From: Tetradesmus obliquus
Taxonomy: Eukaryota > Chlorophyta > Chlorophyceae > Sphaeropleales > Scenedesmaceae
Direction of reading: 5' to 3'
Assembly (NCBI GenBank): GCA_030272155.1
Contig: CP126193.1
Span: 4,030,001 to 4,094,000 of the forward strand
Length of the DNA stretch: 64,000 nt
Translations under genes and position numbers: made by a program
Notes under the pieces: model-generated
What the model saw: the letters and a program-made list of their open reading frames with translations, nothing else
Databases searched by the model: none
Told to the model about the DNA's origin: nothing
Shown here: piece after piece, positions 23,697 through 35,417 of the stretch
How positions within the stretch are numbered: the first letter of the stretch is position 1
Layout: the number at the start of each line of letters is the position of its first letter

Positions 23697-26600
23697 ATGA
23701 ATCAACCATCCAGATCGTTCTTGGCAGCAGCTCTGCAGAAGTCAAGGTGGCTTCCTTGCCCAGCTAGCATAGCAACAGTAGAAGATGACGCTGAGTGTGT
23801 GGACATGCCGTGCGTGCTTGCAAGCTGGAGTGAGGACGCAAAGGTGATCTGTTGCGTTGATTGGAAGTAATGATGCAGTAACCAGCTGTTTGGTGGACTC
23901 CTGGGTATGGCAAAGGCACCATGCTGTCTGCGTCGCTGCGTTCATCTTGCCTTACTACGCGCTGTGCATCTGTGAGAGATCCAGTTGCGTATGATATTGA
24001 AATGGCTGCACCTGCCTGTTACTACTTTCTCTGCTGTCGTATTGTTGCCTTGCACGTACTTGCTGCAGCAACATATGCTCGTTGTAGCGGACATCAGGAA
24101 GCAGGCAGACAATCCAGACATCGGCTTCACATCTAGACTGGCAGTACCGCACCCAGGCACTACAACAGACCTACAGGTGCAGTACTCAAGGCTCTATCGC
24201 TGCACAGGGGAGCCGTGGCAATGTTTCACTTAGTATAACGGCAGCAGCAGCAGCAGCAGCACAGCGCACCAGAGCCAGCAGTTGGCTCTTGACAGCTTCG
24301 GCTGCTTATCGCTGTTGATTGTGGTCGCAGGCTCAGCAGGACTCCTTGGTTGTCATTGGGTATCTTGCTGACTTGCTGATGCACGCCTCACCACCGTGAT
24401 CTGCAACTGGCCACCTGGCGTAGCCGCGGCTGCTGCAGCCCCACTGCTTGCCAGCTACTGATCTCATCTCGTTGGTGTGGTTGCCTGCTGTGTGCGCAGG
24501 TAGCACGCATCGATGACAGCATCATCGCAGCCAGCAGCAGCACCGATGGCGGCATCTACCTGCTCATGATGCAGCTGCCGCCCATACCTGGGGCCAGCAG
24601 CGCCGACCTGCAGGTGATGAGGCGCTGCCCTGGCAGCAGCAGCAGCAGCAGCATGTCCAGCATGGGATGCTGGATTGTGCGTCAACTGTTGACAAACAAC
24701 CCAGAACTCTGTGTGGTGGCAACAGCAGTGATGTAGTCATGTGTGTGCAGCATGATGTGGCGGCGCATGGTTATTTCCTATCTTGAATGCATGCAGTGTC
24801 TGTGAGCCATATCATTGTGTGTCCTGCTGATTGCTGTTATGTTTCTCTGCGTCATCTGCAGCATTTAAACCCCTGTAACCTGCTGTCGTCGCTGTTGCTG
24901 TTCGCCTGACATCCATGCAGTTTGTGCCGCCATCAGCCGACGATGACGACAGTGACGATGATGCAGCAGCAGCAGCAGATGACACCAGCAGATTCCTGCA
25001 CAGGCTACCGGAGCTTCATGAGGCGCCAGCAGCATCGCTGGACATAAACACCACGCGCCAGGTGCGAGGGCCCTGCAGCAACAGCAGCAGCAGCAGCAGC
25101 TGCCGCCGCCGCAACAGCGACACGAAGATTTGAATGTGCATGCCATGCCAGCAGCTGCTGCCGCACCAGCAGTGGCGCTGGGCGGAAGCGGGAGCTGTGG
25201 TGCATGCGTGTCGGCAGTTGAGGCTGTCAGCAGCATGCAGGATGTCATGCTCACAGGTCAGATTTGAAGGCTGTTGTACATCAACATTTGTACTTCTTTG
25301 TTATGCCAGCGTATGTTGCTGACCGCGCCTGCTGCTGAATGACCCTGCCCCCAGGCGCTGCTGAGCGTGTCAGGTGACGGCAGCATCTGCATTGTGCCGC
25401 TGGATGCGCTGGCGCAGCTGGGAGGAGATGCCAGCTTCAGGGCGGCCAGCAGCTGGAGCGGCTACAGCCAGGGGCGCTGGGTGGACAGCCAAACCTTCGC
25501 AACAGTAAGCAGAAAGCCATGTGCTGGCCGTGAGTGCGGCTGTGTGCACTATGACATCTGCTCTCAGGAAGTCTGCTTGCCTGCAAGGTGTTGCGTACGA
25601 GCTGATCTGGGTTGTCAATCTACTACTTCTGGCTGCTTGCCCTGCCTGCCTCACCGAAAGCCACGCTTCCACTCTGCCCCTGCCTGCCTGCTGCCCCTGC
25701 TGCTGCTGGGCTGCAGACTGGCGTGCTGGGTGGGCTGCAGGTGTGGGACACGCGGCGAGGCGCCAAGCCAGTCAGCAGCTCGCCTCTGGCATGGGGCCAC
25801 ACAGGCTGCGCGGCGCTGGACAAGCAGCAGGGGCCCGCACGGCAGGTGTGGTGCAAGCAGATCTGCTCTAGAGCATTGCAGGGTTGCTGGTGCAGAGTCG
25901 CGTCAGCCTTACAGAGGCCCAGCGCTACAGCAGCAGCAGCGTGTCTGCCGTGCACGAGCAGCAGCTGCATTGCACCAGATGCAGCGGCAGCCGCGGCTGC
26001 ATGTAAGCGCAGATGGCAAGTTGCTCCAGCACACAGCACAATGCTTTGAGTGCTGTGCAATGTGGTTGGCATTGGAAGCCGCTTGCGGCAGGGTAGGTAT
26101 TGTATATGGCTCCACAGTGCCAATGAGCAGCAGAGCGACAGCTAGCCACATTATACGCCATGACACACGCGCCTGCATTCAGTGCTAATTGGTGCTTGTG
26201 CTGCTGCTGCACTGTGCAGCTATTGTGCCTGGATGTGCACCCGTCGCGCCCCAACCTGGCGGCCACAGGTTCATCAGGCGGCTGCGTGGCGCTGTGGGAC
26301 CTGCGCTTCCAGGCAGCCCCGCTGGCACTCACTGGGAGCCCTGCAGCAGCAGGGGACGTGTGGGAGGTGAGGCCCTGCTGAGCTGCACAGCTGGGCAGAG
26401 ACTGCACAGCATGCGGAGTGCTTACTTGTTGCTGCCGCTTACTGGGGCAAGGAGGCCCGTGGACTTCTGGTGTGCTGTGCATGCTGGCCGTTGCGTGTCA
26501 GGCGTTGCTGTGCAACACACCGAATGCGCAACCCCTGCATGTATAACAGCAGCTGCTGCAACCACCGTGGTTGAACGGTGGTGACCGTGTGTCCTGCGCT

Positions 26601-26880
26601 GCTGTCCCGCCCCCGCCACCAACCGCAGCTCAAGTTTGACCCCTGCGAGCCGCTGATGAGCAGCAGCGTGGCAGCAGTGCCACCACTGCTGTACTGCACC
26701 TCAGACGGCGCGCTGTGCAGCGCAGCAGCAGCAGCTGCTGGTGGCCTGGTGTCACAGCTGCTGATGCGTGAGAGCTGCAGCATCAACTCCTTCGATGTTG
26801 ACCAGTCGCTGGGCCAGGATATTGTGGCGGTGACAGATTACGAGTGCTTGATGCTGCTGCACAGGCCGGTGGAGATGTAA
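23697..26880 (+). CDS. NUP43: Nucleoporin Nup43
   Basis: WD40 subunit of the Nup107-160 (Y) scaffold of the nuclear pore. Exons: 23697-23843, 24069-24176, 24500-24613, 24921-25061, 25355-25504, 25717-25845, 26220-26366, 26629-26880; 395 residues. All seven introns are phase 0. It aligns by eye with animal Nup43 end to end: KSRWLPCPASI at the N-terminus, DDSIIAASSSTDGGIYLL, the GLQVWDTRRGAKPV blade, CLDVHPSRPNLAATGSSGG, then ALWDLRF, DVWELKFDP and the C-terminal NSFDVDQSLGQDIVAVTDY. An acidic insert (DDDDSDDD) interrupts the second blade region. The ATG at 23697 is in frame with the conserved RWLP. The stop lies inside a TGTAA. Confidence 0.88.
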
Positions 26881-27253
26881 GCAGCTGCGTGCACAACGTG
26901 GGTCTGGCAGGGGTCACCCCCTGACGGTCAGGTCAATGAAACGCGCATGCATAGACCCAGGCTCGGTGCATGCTGCACGCAGTCAGTGCACACCGGTGTG
27001 CTAGTACCAGCAAGACGTTGTGCACATCTGTTTGTGTCGCATGACCCTGCATGCATGCAGCCATAGTTGCCGCAACGGTTGCGGCAGCCCTTGCAGGCCC
27101 AGCTTGCAAGCTTGTGGGCGGGCATGTTCTTGTTGGCGGCAGGCGCGGTTTCCCTGGCATCCTCTGTGGATGCACTGGATGGATCGTGGATGCCTTACAC
27201 TTGTCGGAGGGCCAGGAGACTATGGCGGGGGTCTTCTGGCTCAGCATCGCTTG

Positions 27254-27321
27254 AAGGTGCGCAGCTGTGCATGACCAGCGTGCTTCGGCATCCTGGCTTT
27301 GTCTAGAATTCGTCATTTTAC
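27254..27321 (-). repeat. 68-bp dispersed repeat, copy 2
   Basis: Inverted relative to the copy at 14336-14403, with about two mismatches. It lies about 370 bases past the Nup43 stop. Confidence 0.85.
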
Positions 27322-28310
27322 TTGTGTGCTCAGTAAGCAGCCGCCGCAACCAGTCAGGGTCGTACCCCCAGGTTGCTACAGTGCTCATCATGTAACATGG
27401 GCCGGTCTTAGCCAGAGTTGCCCAGGTGCTGTAGCACCGCTACAGTTGAAGAAAAAGGTTTGTGCAGATTGTGGTCCACAGGAATGTTGCTACGGCAGGC
27501 AAATTAGACATGCACAGATTCTGATGCCCAGCTAGCGCAGCAATGACTTGCATGTCTGCTGACGCACATCATATAATCTGCTACTACGGGAGGTGACATG
27601 TATCCTCATAGCCCAAGGAGGTATTCTCAATGCACACAACTCATCCCATTCAGTCACTCGGAGGTGACAATGGGGAGCGCTGAGCGCCCGTTGTCTGATT
27701 AAGGACGACAAAATCTACATATGGCCATACATGGTCAATAGGACAGTCAACACTGAATGACAGCGGTATGAAGCAGTAAAGCAGGCATACACACACCCCA
27801 ATACATGCAATTTACACTACTGCCCCTCCTGCTTCTTGCGAGGAAAACATAAACCACACACACACCTGTGTTGAGGTTGACAACCATGGAGTCACTGACA
27901 AGGTGTCACTACCAGGACTACGGCTGACTACAAGAGCGCTGAAGACCGTCAGTGCCGTTGCCCCCAAAAGGCATCATGGCCTTTTGGGACGGCGCTGACC
28001 AGGTGTTGTTATGAATGCAGGTATTGCAAAAGATACGTAGGAGCAGGAGCTGCACATGCTTGCAATCTGAGGTTCAGCAGCCATGGTGGCCTTTTGGGGG
28101 ACCACTTCTAGCCATGTGAGTACTCATTATGCTGCATTGTGCTTGAAATGATTGACCTGCTTGCACGTTGTACCAATTATATACTGCTGCAAGACATGAT
28201 GCTGATCAGACATGAGACGTCTCAGGTGAGCAGATCCAAACATGAGCAGAATCAAACACAACCTCCAGGTTCGCCGAATTGATTGTGTGAGGCCAATCAG
28301 TGTGATTGCG

Positions 28311-28326
28311 CCCCCCCCCCCCCCCC
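28311..28326. repeat. C16 homopolymer
   Basis: Sixteen consecutive C residues in intergenic DNA. The length may be uncertain because of sequencing. Confidence 0.8.
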
Positions 28327-28800
28327 TCCCTGGTAAGCATAAACGACTCTAGGACCACCCACCACACCATTGAAAACGCCAACAACAGCAACCTGAAGAT
28401 GGCCTGAAATGGCCTGGTTGTGCATGCAACGCATACGCAGCAGTCACATCACTGGCAGGAAGTGTTCCAGGTACTCCCAGCTGCCCCAAGCTGTGACCCA
28501 CAAAGGACGTGCTTTGCAACAAGCACTACTGTGCCTGCAGCACCCTCAGCCAGCACAACAAGGAATAGCATTGCAAACAAAATATGTGTGGATTAATCCG
28601 GGCAGCAGCACAGCAAAATCACAGAAAGTCCTAGTAGAGTACATGATGTTTGACGCCAGCTTAGATCCGCTGCTTACATGTAACATAAAACTCTCTATCA
28701 ACAGTAAAACACAACCACCAGCCTCGCACACACGCAAGAGGCATGCATTCAAAAGCGCTTGCAGGGCATTTCAAGCCAAGAAGATAGGCTATCGAGTTAC

Positions 28801-28863
28801 AACAGTAACTCGACAGCATCATCATGTTGATGCTATGGCTTGATGGGTAACATGTTGATGCTG
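28801..28863 (+). mobile_element. Short retroposon-like insert with 9-bp direct repeats
   Basis: The 63-bp insert is flanked by TCGAGTTAC on both sides (28792-28800 and 28864-28872). It contains the family core TTGATGCTATGGCTTGATG followed by GGTAACATG, shared with 38094, 50308 and 55123. The ends are also inverted copies of each other, so the insert plus flank folds into a long hairpin. Confidence 0.65.
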
Positions 28864-29119
28864 TCGAGTTACTGTTGTAGCTGTGGCTGGGCTGAGGCTA
28901 AGGCTAAGTTGCGCGCATGAATGCATGAAAGCAGCAGGATGTGACCGTGCATTTGTGGATATCACATGCAACCACATTACCACTATACCAACGGGAGCAG
29001 CTAGCACAGATTGGCAGTGCATGTGACCTGTCAACACAACACAACAACCCCATCAGAGCAGCACTGAGACTCTGGCGTCCAAAACGGCCACAGCTGCTTG
29101 TCATGCCGCAACTAGCCCA

Positions 29120-30217
29120 TCATCCAAAAAGTATGTTGCGCAAGAACATCAGCATCCCCAGGAGCAGCAGCGCCCGCAGAGTAAGGTTTATATACTCCCA
29201 CATCAAGTTAGGGTGTGCCATGTACGAGTAACCAGAATGCCAGCCGCCGACTGCAATGGGCACTGGCACTCGCCAGTCCCGCTCAGCTGCTACAATCATC
29301 TTGTCGCTGACCAGCCCAGAAGGGTGCCAGCCATAATACCCTGCACAAAGGCGATGAACGCACCCATTGTGATGCACACCAATGTAAGGGGTCAGGGTTC
29401 AAATCAAAGGCAAGGGGTTTGCAGACATGATGATCCACAACTGAAGCGTCACAGGCTGTACTACAGCACATGTGCGGATGCTTACCTATGGCTTGCTGGT
29501 CATCCGGCCACCTCCACTCCATGAACTCTTCGTGCCTCTCACGCACCCAGCCGCCTGAGGCGGGGTTCAGCCAGCGCACGCCGCTGACCTCACGAACCTG
29601 TGCAGTGACAGGAGCAGCAGCACAAAATGCAGGATGCAGCTCATACACCAGCTGTGTAACTTCACAGACATGTGAATCTGTACATGTGTGCACAATCAGG
29701 GTGTTGGCTCTGTGAGTGGTGGCAATGGCATGCATCACAAAGCTGCAGCGTGACCATTGTTGGGCGCATGCCACCCCGAGATTACTTATTATGACGACTG
29801 CAAAATGCTGCCAACACAGGTGACTGTCTGCTGTGTGTCCCGTCTGACAGTTGGTTAGCGCGCAATGCTGTGCTGCACTGCTAGTGGCACTCGACGTGGT
29901 GCCAGGAGCTACCTGTGTGACCGTCTCCCGTCTGCCATGCCTGCATGCAAAAAAAATGCAGGTGGGAAAGGCTGGATGAAGAGGAGGGAGTGCTTACGGT
30001 TGCTATTCTGCAGGGGAAAGCCAGAGCGTACTTATCAGGGGACATGCTGCTGGGCATGTGACATGTATGGAGGGAATAATCGCACCCCCTGTTATGATAT
30101 ACCGTTACTATACAGGAGGAGAGTAGGTATATGCTGCTGGGGATACATGTATACTCTGAGCCAGAACTTGCAAGCTTTGCAGCGGATTTGCCCACTCTGC
30201 TGAGCACACACTGCTGC
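29120..30217 (-). CDS. Small single-pass membrane protein, probably mitochondrial; unrecognised
   Basis: Minus-strand exons: about 30217-30155 (first coding exon not found, 5' limit uncertain), 29940-29913, 29597-29486, 29340-29120. The three internal junctions agree in phase (2, 0, 1). About 140 residues are visible: a basic, Ser/Ala-rich N-terminal stretch (SRVGKSAAKLASSG) like a mitochondrial presequence, then a Trp-rich soluble part (VRWLNPASGGWVRERHEEF, MEWRWPDDQQAIGYYGWHP), then one membrane helix close to the C-terminus (ALLLLGMLMFLRNILFG). No in-frame ATG was found in the first exon shown, and a TAA lies just upstream, so a further 5' exon is required. I do not recognise the family. 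Size and layout suit an accessory subunit of a respiratory complex, but that is only inference. Confidence 0.6.
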
Positions 30218-32064
30218 ACACAGTGGGGTTACGCCGTCAGTTTGTCACAGCAGCCGTGCCCACATACGCAGCATGCTCACAGCAGCTGCTTATTCAACTT
30301 GCACTGCCAATTATGCTGCTGTCTGGGTCGGGCGCTGAGCGCATGTTCCAGCCGCGCGATCCAACCTGCAGTCACAGCTGCTTGTTGAGATGACTCCATG
30401 CAATGCAGGCAACACTGCCCGTGACTCTCCCTAAGATTGCACCGGCAACCATGTTTCGCAAAGTGGTGAACAGGCATACTGGAGGAGCACACATTATGCT
30501 GCACTGTGCATTATCTGCTATGCAGGTCCTCATCATGTCTGGTCCCTGATACAGTTGCAAGCGTGCAGTTGCAAGCATGTCTACTTTCTCCCTTTGCGGC
30601 ATTGCTGCTGCTAGCCTGTGATAAATACCCAGATGAACAGTTTTGACGAAAGCCAAGCAGTTGCTATGTTAAATTGACGGTGCACAGCGCTCACAGGGTA
30701 CAACAGCACAGCAACGCTGTTCGCCTGAGTCCTAGGCAGCTGGGGTCTATGTTCGGCAGACGCCATTTCGGGTTTTTTGACAACTCCTATCAAATTGACG
30801 TACTGCTGGTGTACTGAAGAGCGTGTGATGGACAGGAGCTGGAATGATTCAGCAGCAGAGACCGGGTATGGGCGACCACTCAACACAGACACTTGACATA
30901 CCAAAGAGTATAAACAAAGCATGCCTCAGTAGTCTTGTCGGCGGTCTTCTCATCAGGATCGCTGAACCCCCTGTCATTGACTCAAAGCAGTACAGTTTAT
31001 AGCTTCATCGCGATGCCGCTTTACGATGTGAAACAAAAGCTAAACTTTCCAGTCTGTTACGATGTACCAGACGGCGCTGGCAGCACAGCGAGCACGTTCT
31101 GCGCCACTTCTCGATCACGGCCACCTGCCAGGTGAGTTCACAATGAAATCGGCACGTCCTGCCACCTGCGTCGCAGCTGTTACAGCTGGTGCCAGTAAAA
31201 TGGATTTCAGGGAAGACAATACATTCTGGTGACCGCAGCTGGCCTTCGCGCCTGCATAGGAACGTATAAAAAGCCATGTCCAAACCAGCAGCAACTGAGG
31301 CATGTTGCCGCGCCAGCTAAGTCAGCCTGGCTGCCTTGACCTGGCAGGCAATCCAAAAGCCCAGCAACACAAACGTATGCACCGCCCACCTGCCTGTAGG
31401 CTGAGGTTGAGTCCGCGCATGTGCGGTCTCTGAGACTGTGCCAACATGATAATGCGCCACGCATGCGTCCCAAGCAGCAGCGTCACAATGCACAACTGCC
31501 AGTGCCTGCAGGCCAGCTAGCTTGCACAGAAGCTTCACTGAAACAGCTGACAGCTGTTTCTCAGGCCTGCGCTTCAAACCATCTACAGCCGGAAGAAGAT
31601 CGTGTCAACCATAACATATACATCTTCAACGTATCATACAACTTGTTGACCTGAGCACTGCTCAGGTGCATGTCATACACACTGACTGTACACAAAACAT
31701 CCCAGCGCAACAGCTGTCGCTCAACCCCAGTACACTCCCAGCCTCCCACAGACCTATCAAGAGACTCAATGCCAGTGGCTGACGCAGGCGGCCTTTGCTA
31801 TGCTGCAGACTGCAGCATGCACCCACACGGCGCATGCAACAGCCCCTGCCCCGCCCACCTCTGCCACACCCACATTCCAACACAGCGCACACTCCACCTG
31901 AACTTACTCTACAACAGCACACTGAAACACGTAGGACGCGTCTCAGCGTGACACCCAGCCCAGTGCGCCAACACACACTACTCTTGGCCTTGCTGCGCAG
32001 CGTGCGCCGCCTCTCAGCCGCAGTGCTCGTTAAAGCAATCAGCGCAACATCAGCAGCGGAGCGC
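30218..32064. other. Intergenic, nothing firm
   Basis: About 1.8 kb. It should include the missing 5' exon of the 29-kb gene and the 3' UTR of MMAA. A plus-strand open stretch from the ATG at 31012 ends at a good donor (CAG then GTGAGT near 31133), but no matching second exon was found. Confidence 0.4.
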
Positions 32065-32114
32065 TCAGCCGCAGTGCTCGTAGAAGTAGCTGAGCGCAAT
32101 GTCAGCAGCAGAGC
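32013..32114. repeat. 51-bp tandem duplication over the MMAA stop codon
   Basis: Two units, 32013-32063 and 32064-32114. The second unit encodes the last residues of MMAA (SYFYEHCG) up to the stop. The first unit is a diverged copy in the 3' UTR. Confidence 0.7.
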
Positions 32115-34189
32115 GCGGCGCCATGGCACCAGCCCGCACGCAGGGCAGCAGCCGCTCCATGAGGTGGCGCGTGTGTGGGTCGTGGCGCAGCGCTCCCAGC
32201 AGCGCCTCCTCCAGGCTCAGCCAGGTGATGGCCTCCGCACGGCGCACGCGGCACCTGCACAGCATGCACGAGTATGTATTTTGACAAAGTTGCAAGCCTA
32301 ACCACCATCATGGCAAGTATCACAAGGCATGCAGGAGTGTCAGGGCCTCCAATGACCGCAGTCAGCAGCGGCTGGGTGTGCTGCTGGGTTGTACGCTAGC
32401 TGGCTAGCGTTGCACAAAAGCATGACGAGCGGTCTGCATCGTGATCAGTTCGGCTGGCCATACAACTGCATGCTTAGGCTGCACTGCTGCCAGCTCCAGT
32501 TGCAGATTCTGCCTGCCATGGTGAACCAGCGCTGTTGGGGCGACATTACTCCTAGCAGTGCAACTGTAGGTGCAGCAGGCGCGGCGCATGCGACCAGCCC
32601 ACCTCTCCAGCTCCCCTGATTCTGTGATGGCTTCTTGGAACTGAGCCACAAGGCGCGCCAGTGCAGGCACGTTCCGGCCCGTGAAGGCGCTCACCGCCAG
32701 CACCTGCGGGCTCCAGCCCTGGTACCTGCAGCACGCCGTGAGAAAACAGAGCAGCGCAGCACCACACAGGTCAAACTGACATGCTTGATACCAGATACAG
32801 TGAGGCAAATGTGCCAACCTGCCACTGCACAGGCCAGGCAATGATTGTCGCATTGCAATGCATGGAACGCACAGACATCCTAGAGAAAGGGGCCTGGCAG
32901 CGCACACACCCACCTGTGTGGCATGAGTTTCAGGCAGCCGCCGTACTCTGCCGCCGCGCGCGTCGCTGCTGCTTCAGTGGCGCCGTCTGCCTTGTTGACC
33001 AGCACCACATCAGCCACCTCCATGATGCCACGCTTGATCATCTGCAGGTCGTCACCACCCTGTGGCACGGGTGGGGTGGGGTGGGGTGGGGTGGGGTGGG
33101 GTGGGGTGGGGTGGGGTGGGGTGGGGTGGGGTGGGGTGGGGTGGGGTGGGGTGGGGTGGGGTGGGGTGGGGTGGGGTGGCGTGGCACCAACGATGCGGCA
33201 GCGAGGGCAGCAAGCGACGCAGCAGAGTAAGCATGAAGCAGCTACAGTGCACCACTGCGAATGTAATGTAGCTGGACACATGTCAGCTGCCAGCTGATAC
33301 TAATGCAGCTCGGTGGTGGATGACAGCAATGTGTGTGCAACCATCAAGCAAAACCTTGCACGCACATGTCCCAAGATCACACCAACTCCCAAATGCTTGC
33401 TCAAGTTTCAAACGCAATACCACCTGTCAACACACTTCCCCTAGGGCCAGACCATAACTTCCATACAATCCAGCTCACCACGGGCGGCATCACCAGCAGC
33501 ATGCAGTCCACCAGGTCAGCCACAGCCACCTCGCTCTGCCCCACACCCACGGTCTCCACCAGCACAGCATTATAGCCAGCAGCCTCAACGATCAGCATGG
33601 CGTCATACGTGCCCCGCGACACGCCGCCTGCAGGCAAAAGTTACACAGACGTGGGTTTCACGTGCAGTGATATGATGATAGCTGGTGTGATGGCACTGGG
33701 ACTACAGACAGGGAAGCGGGGCACACTGCCTGCAGCAGCACAGCATGCAGACGCATTGCAACCATCACACAAGAGACGGGGTTGCAGTGGAGTGATGACA
33801 GCTTGTGTGCCTGCGATAGACTGAGAACCAAAAAATGTGCTGGCAGCAGGAACAGCCTTGAGCTGGACGCCCCCGCCTATGCTGTCCGACTAACCCAAAC
33901 CCACCTAGCGTCCCACGCGCCGGTGATGGCCGCACGTATGCATTGGGGTGCGAGCTCAGGCGTGCCATGCGTGTCTTGTCACCCAAGATGGCCCCACCAG
34001 TCTCAGCGCTGGAGGGGTCGACCGCCAGCACTGCCACCCTGCTGCCATGGTCAGCTAGATAACAGCCCCAGGTTTCAATCAGGGAGGACTTGCCAGCACC
34101 TGGCGGGCCGGAGACGCCAATGCGTAGCGCACTGTGCTGCAAGCTGCTGCTGCTGCTGCTGGTATGTGAGGCTGCTGTGAATGATGCTG

Positions 34190-34248
<59 letters not shown>

Positions 34249-35417
34249 GGTACTGCTGGGGCCACTTGCAGGTGGCTGTGCTGCCCTGCAGGAAGAGCAG
34301 CAGAACAGCAGCAGGGTCACAAGGAGGCACTGCTTACAGAGAACGGCGCTGTGCAATAGAGGGGTTGCAGCAAAAGAGCAGGGTCATCAACGGCAAGGTG
34401 CTGACAGTCATGGCACCTGCTGCTGGGTGTAGGCATGCCCCATAGCATGGCTCCACAGCAGCATGATCATCACTGCTGCATCCACGCTGCGAACATCTCA
34501 CCTATATCTTCTAACTGCTGCCCGCCACTATCACTGCTGCTGCTGCTGCTGTTGGAGTGTGGTTCCTGTGCCAGCAGCCGCTGCTGCTGCCTGTTGTCTA
34601 TAAGCTTGCGCAGCAGTGCCGCTGCCTGCAGTGCATGATCCGGCCGCGTGCTCTCGCACAGTGTGAGGCTCCTGCTGATGGCCAGCCTGTTGCCTGCCCA
34701 TATGCCTGCTGCCAGGTCATCCACGAAGCTGCTGCGGTCTATTGATGCTAGGTACTGCTGCAGGTGGTGGCGTGCTGCAATGTGTGGCGCATGGTGCGGC
34801 CTGCTAGGGGTACCAGGTGCATCTGGCACCTGCCGTAGGGCTGCCCTGACTGCCATGTAGCCACTTGGGCTGCTGCTTCTACTGCTGCTACTGCTGCTGG
34901 TAGCAGTGGTGTTGCTTGAAGCGGTGCTATGTTGGTCCTGTTGTGTGGTAGGGCCAGGTGCTGGCATGGCACGTGTGGTGCTGCTGCCGCTGCTAGAGGG
35001 GCTAACACTGGACTGCGTGTTGCTGTGTCTACGGGGAGTGCCATAGTCTGGACTATGGTGTTGGCTACTTACAGTACTGTGTACAGCTTCTGTTACTACA
35101 CTACTGCTATTGCTGCTGCCACTGCTGCGAGGAGCTGGATGCCTGCTGTTGGCGGTGCTCTTCACGCTACCAGCTGCAGGCGATGCATGTGCTTGAACGC
35201 CTCCCGGGCGCGCCTGCTGTGCTGATGCTAGTGTGTGATGTTGCCGGCAGTAGTAGAAACTGTCAGACTGCAGCTGTTCACTGGCAGCGTGCTCCACTTG
35301 CCGCAGCATGCTGCTATGGGCCGACCTGACATGCTGCAGCAGGTGCCAGGCTGCTCCCCAACCCTGAGCAGCAAGCAGGCACACAGCTGTGTCCACTACG
35401 GGTGATATAGCGTGCAT
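32065..35417 (-). CDS. MMAA: MMAA/MeaB-type GTPase, methylmalonyl-CoA mutase chaperone
   Basis: G3E-family GTPase that loads and protects the cobalamin cofactor of mitochondrial methylmalonyl-CoA mutase. Minus-strand exons: 35417-34502, 34285-33905, 33627-33479, 33059-32914, 32725-32603, 32254-32065; 634 residues, well over the roughly 420 of human MMAA. Motifs: Walker [46 protein letters not shown], the switch region [10 protein letters not shown], and the specificity motif LVNKADG. The extra length is a Ser/Thr-rich N-terminal region and a poly-Gln run of about 20 residues just after exon 2 begins. A conserved helix before it ([20 protein letters not shown]) matches the MeaB N-terminal domain. 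Presence implies B12-dependent propionate metabolism. Mitochondrial location is inferred. Confidence 0.92.
33069..33178. repeat. (GGGGT)n pentamer array in an MMAA intron
   Basis: About 22 uninterrupted GGGGT units in the intron between exons 3 and 4, ending only ten bases or so from the acceptor of exon 4. The plus strand, which is antisense to MMAA, is the G-rich strand. Confidence 0.95.
34194..34251. repeat. CTG/CAG run coding for poly-Gln in MMAA
   Basis: About 19 triplets, read as CAG on the coding strand, starting about 35 bases inside MMAA exon 2. Confidence 0.9.

Larger units (their letters stand above)
26881..29119. other. Long intergenic region with repeats
   Basis: About 2.2 kb. 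It contains a copy of the 68-bp dispersed repeat (27254-27321, minus), a C16 run (28311-28326) and a 63-bp retroposon-like insert with an internal hairpin (28801-28863). I see no coding exon that joins to a neighbour. Confidence 0.5.

Noticed and set aside
30372-30656. First exon of the 29-kb membrane-protein gene
   Set aside because: The frame has an ATG and a hydrophobic stretch, but no donor in the phase needed to join the next exon was found.
33069-33178. Interstitial telomere array
   Set aside because: The unit is GGGGT, not the TTTAGGG or TTTTAGGG of green algae, and it lies inside an intron.
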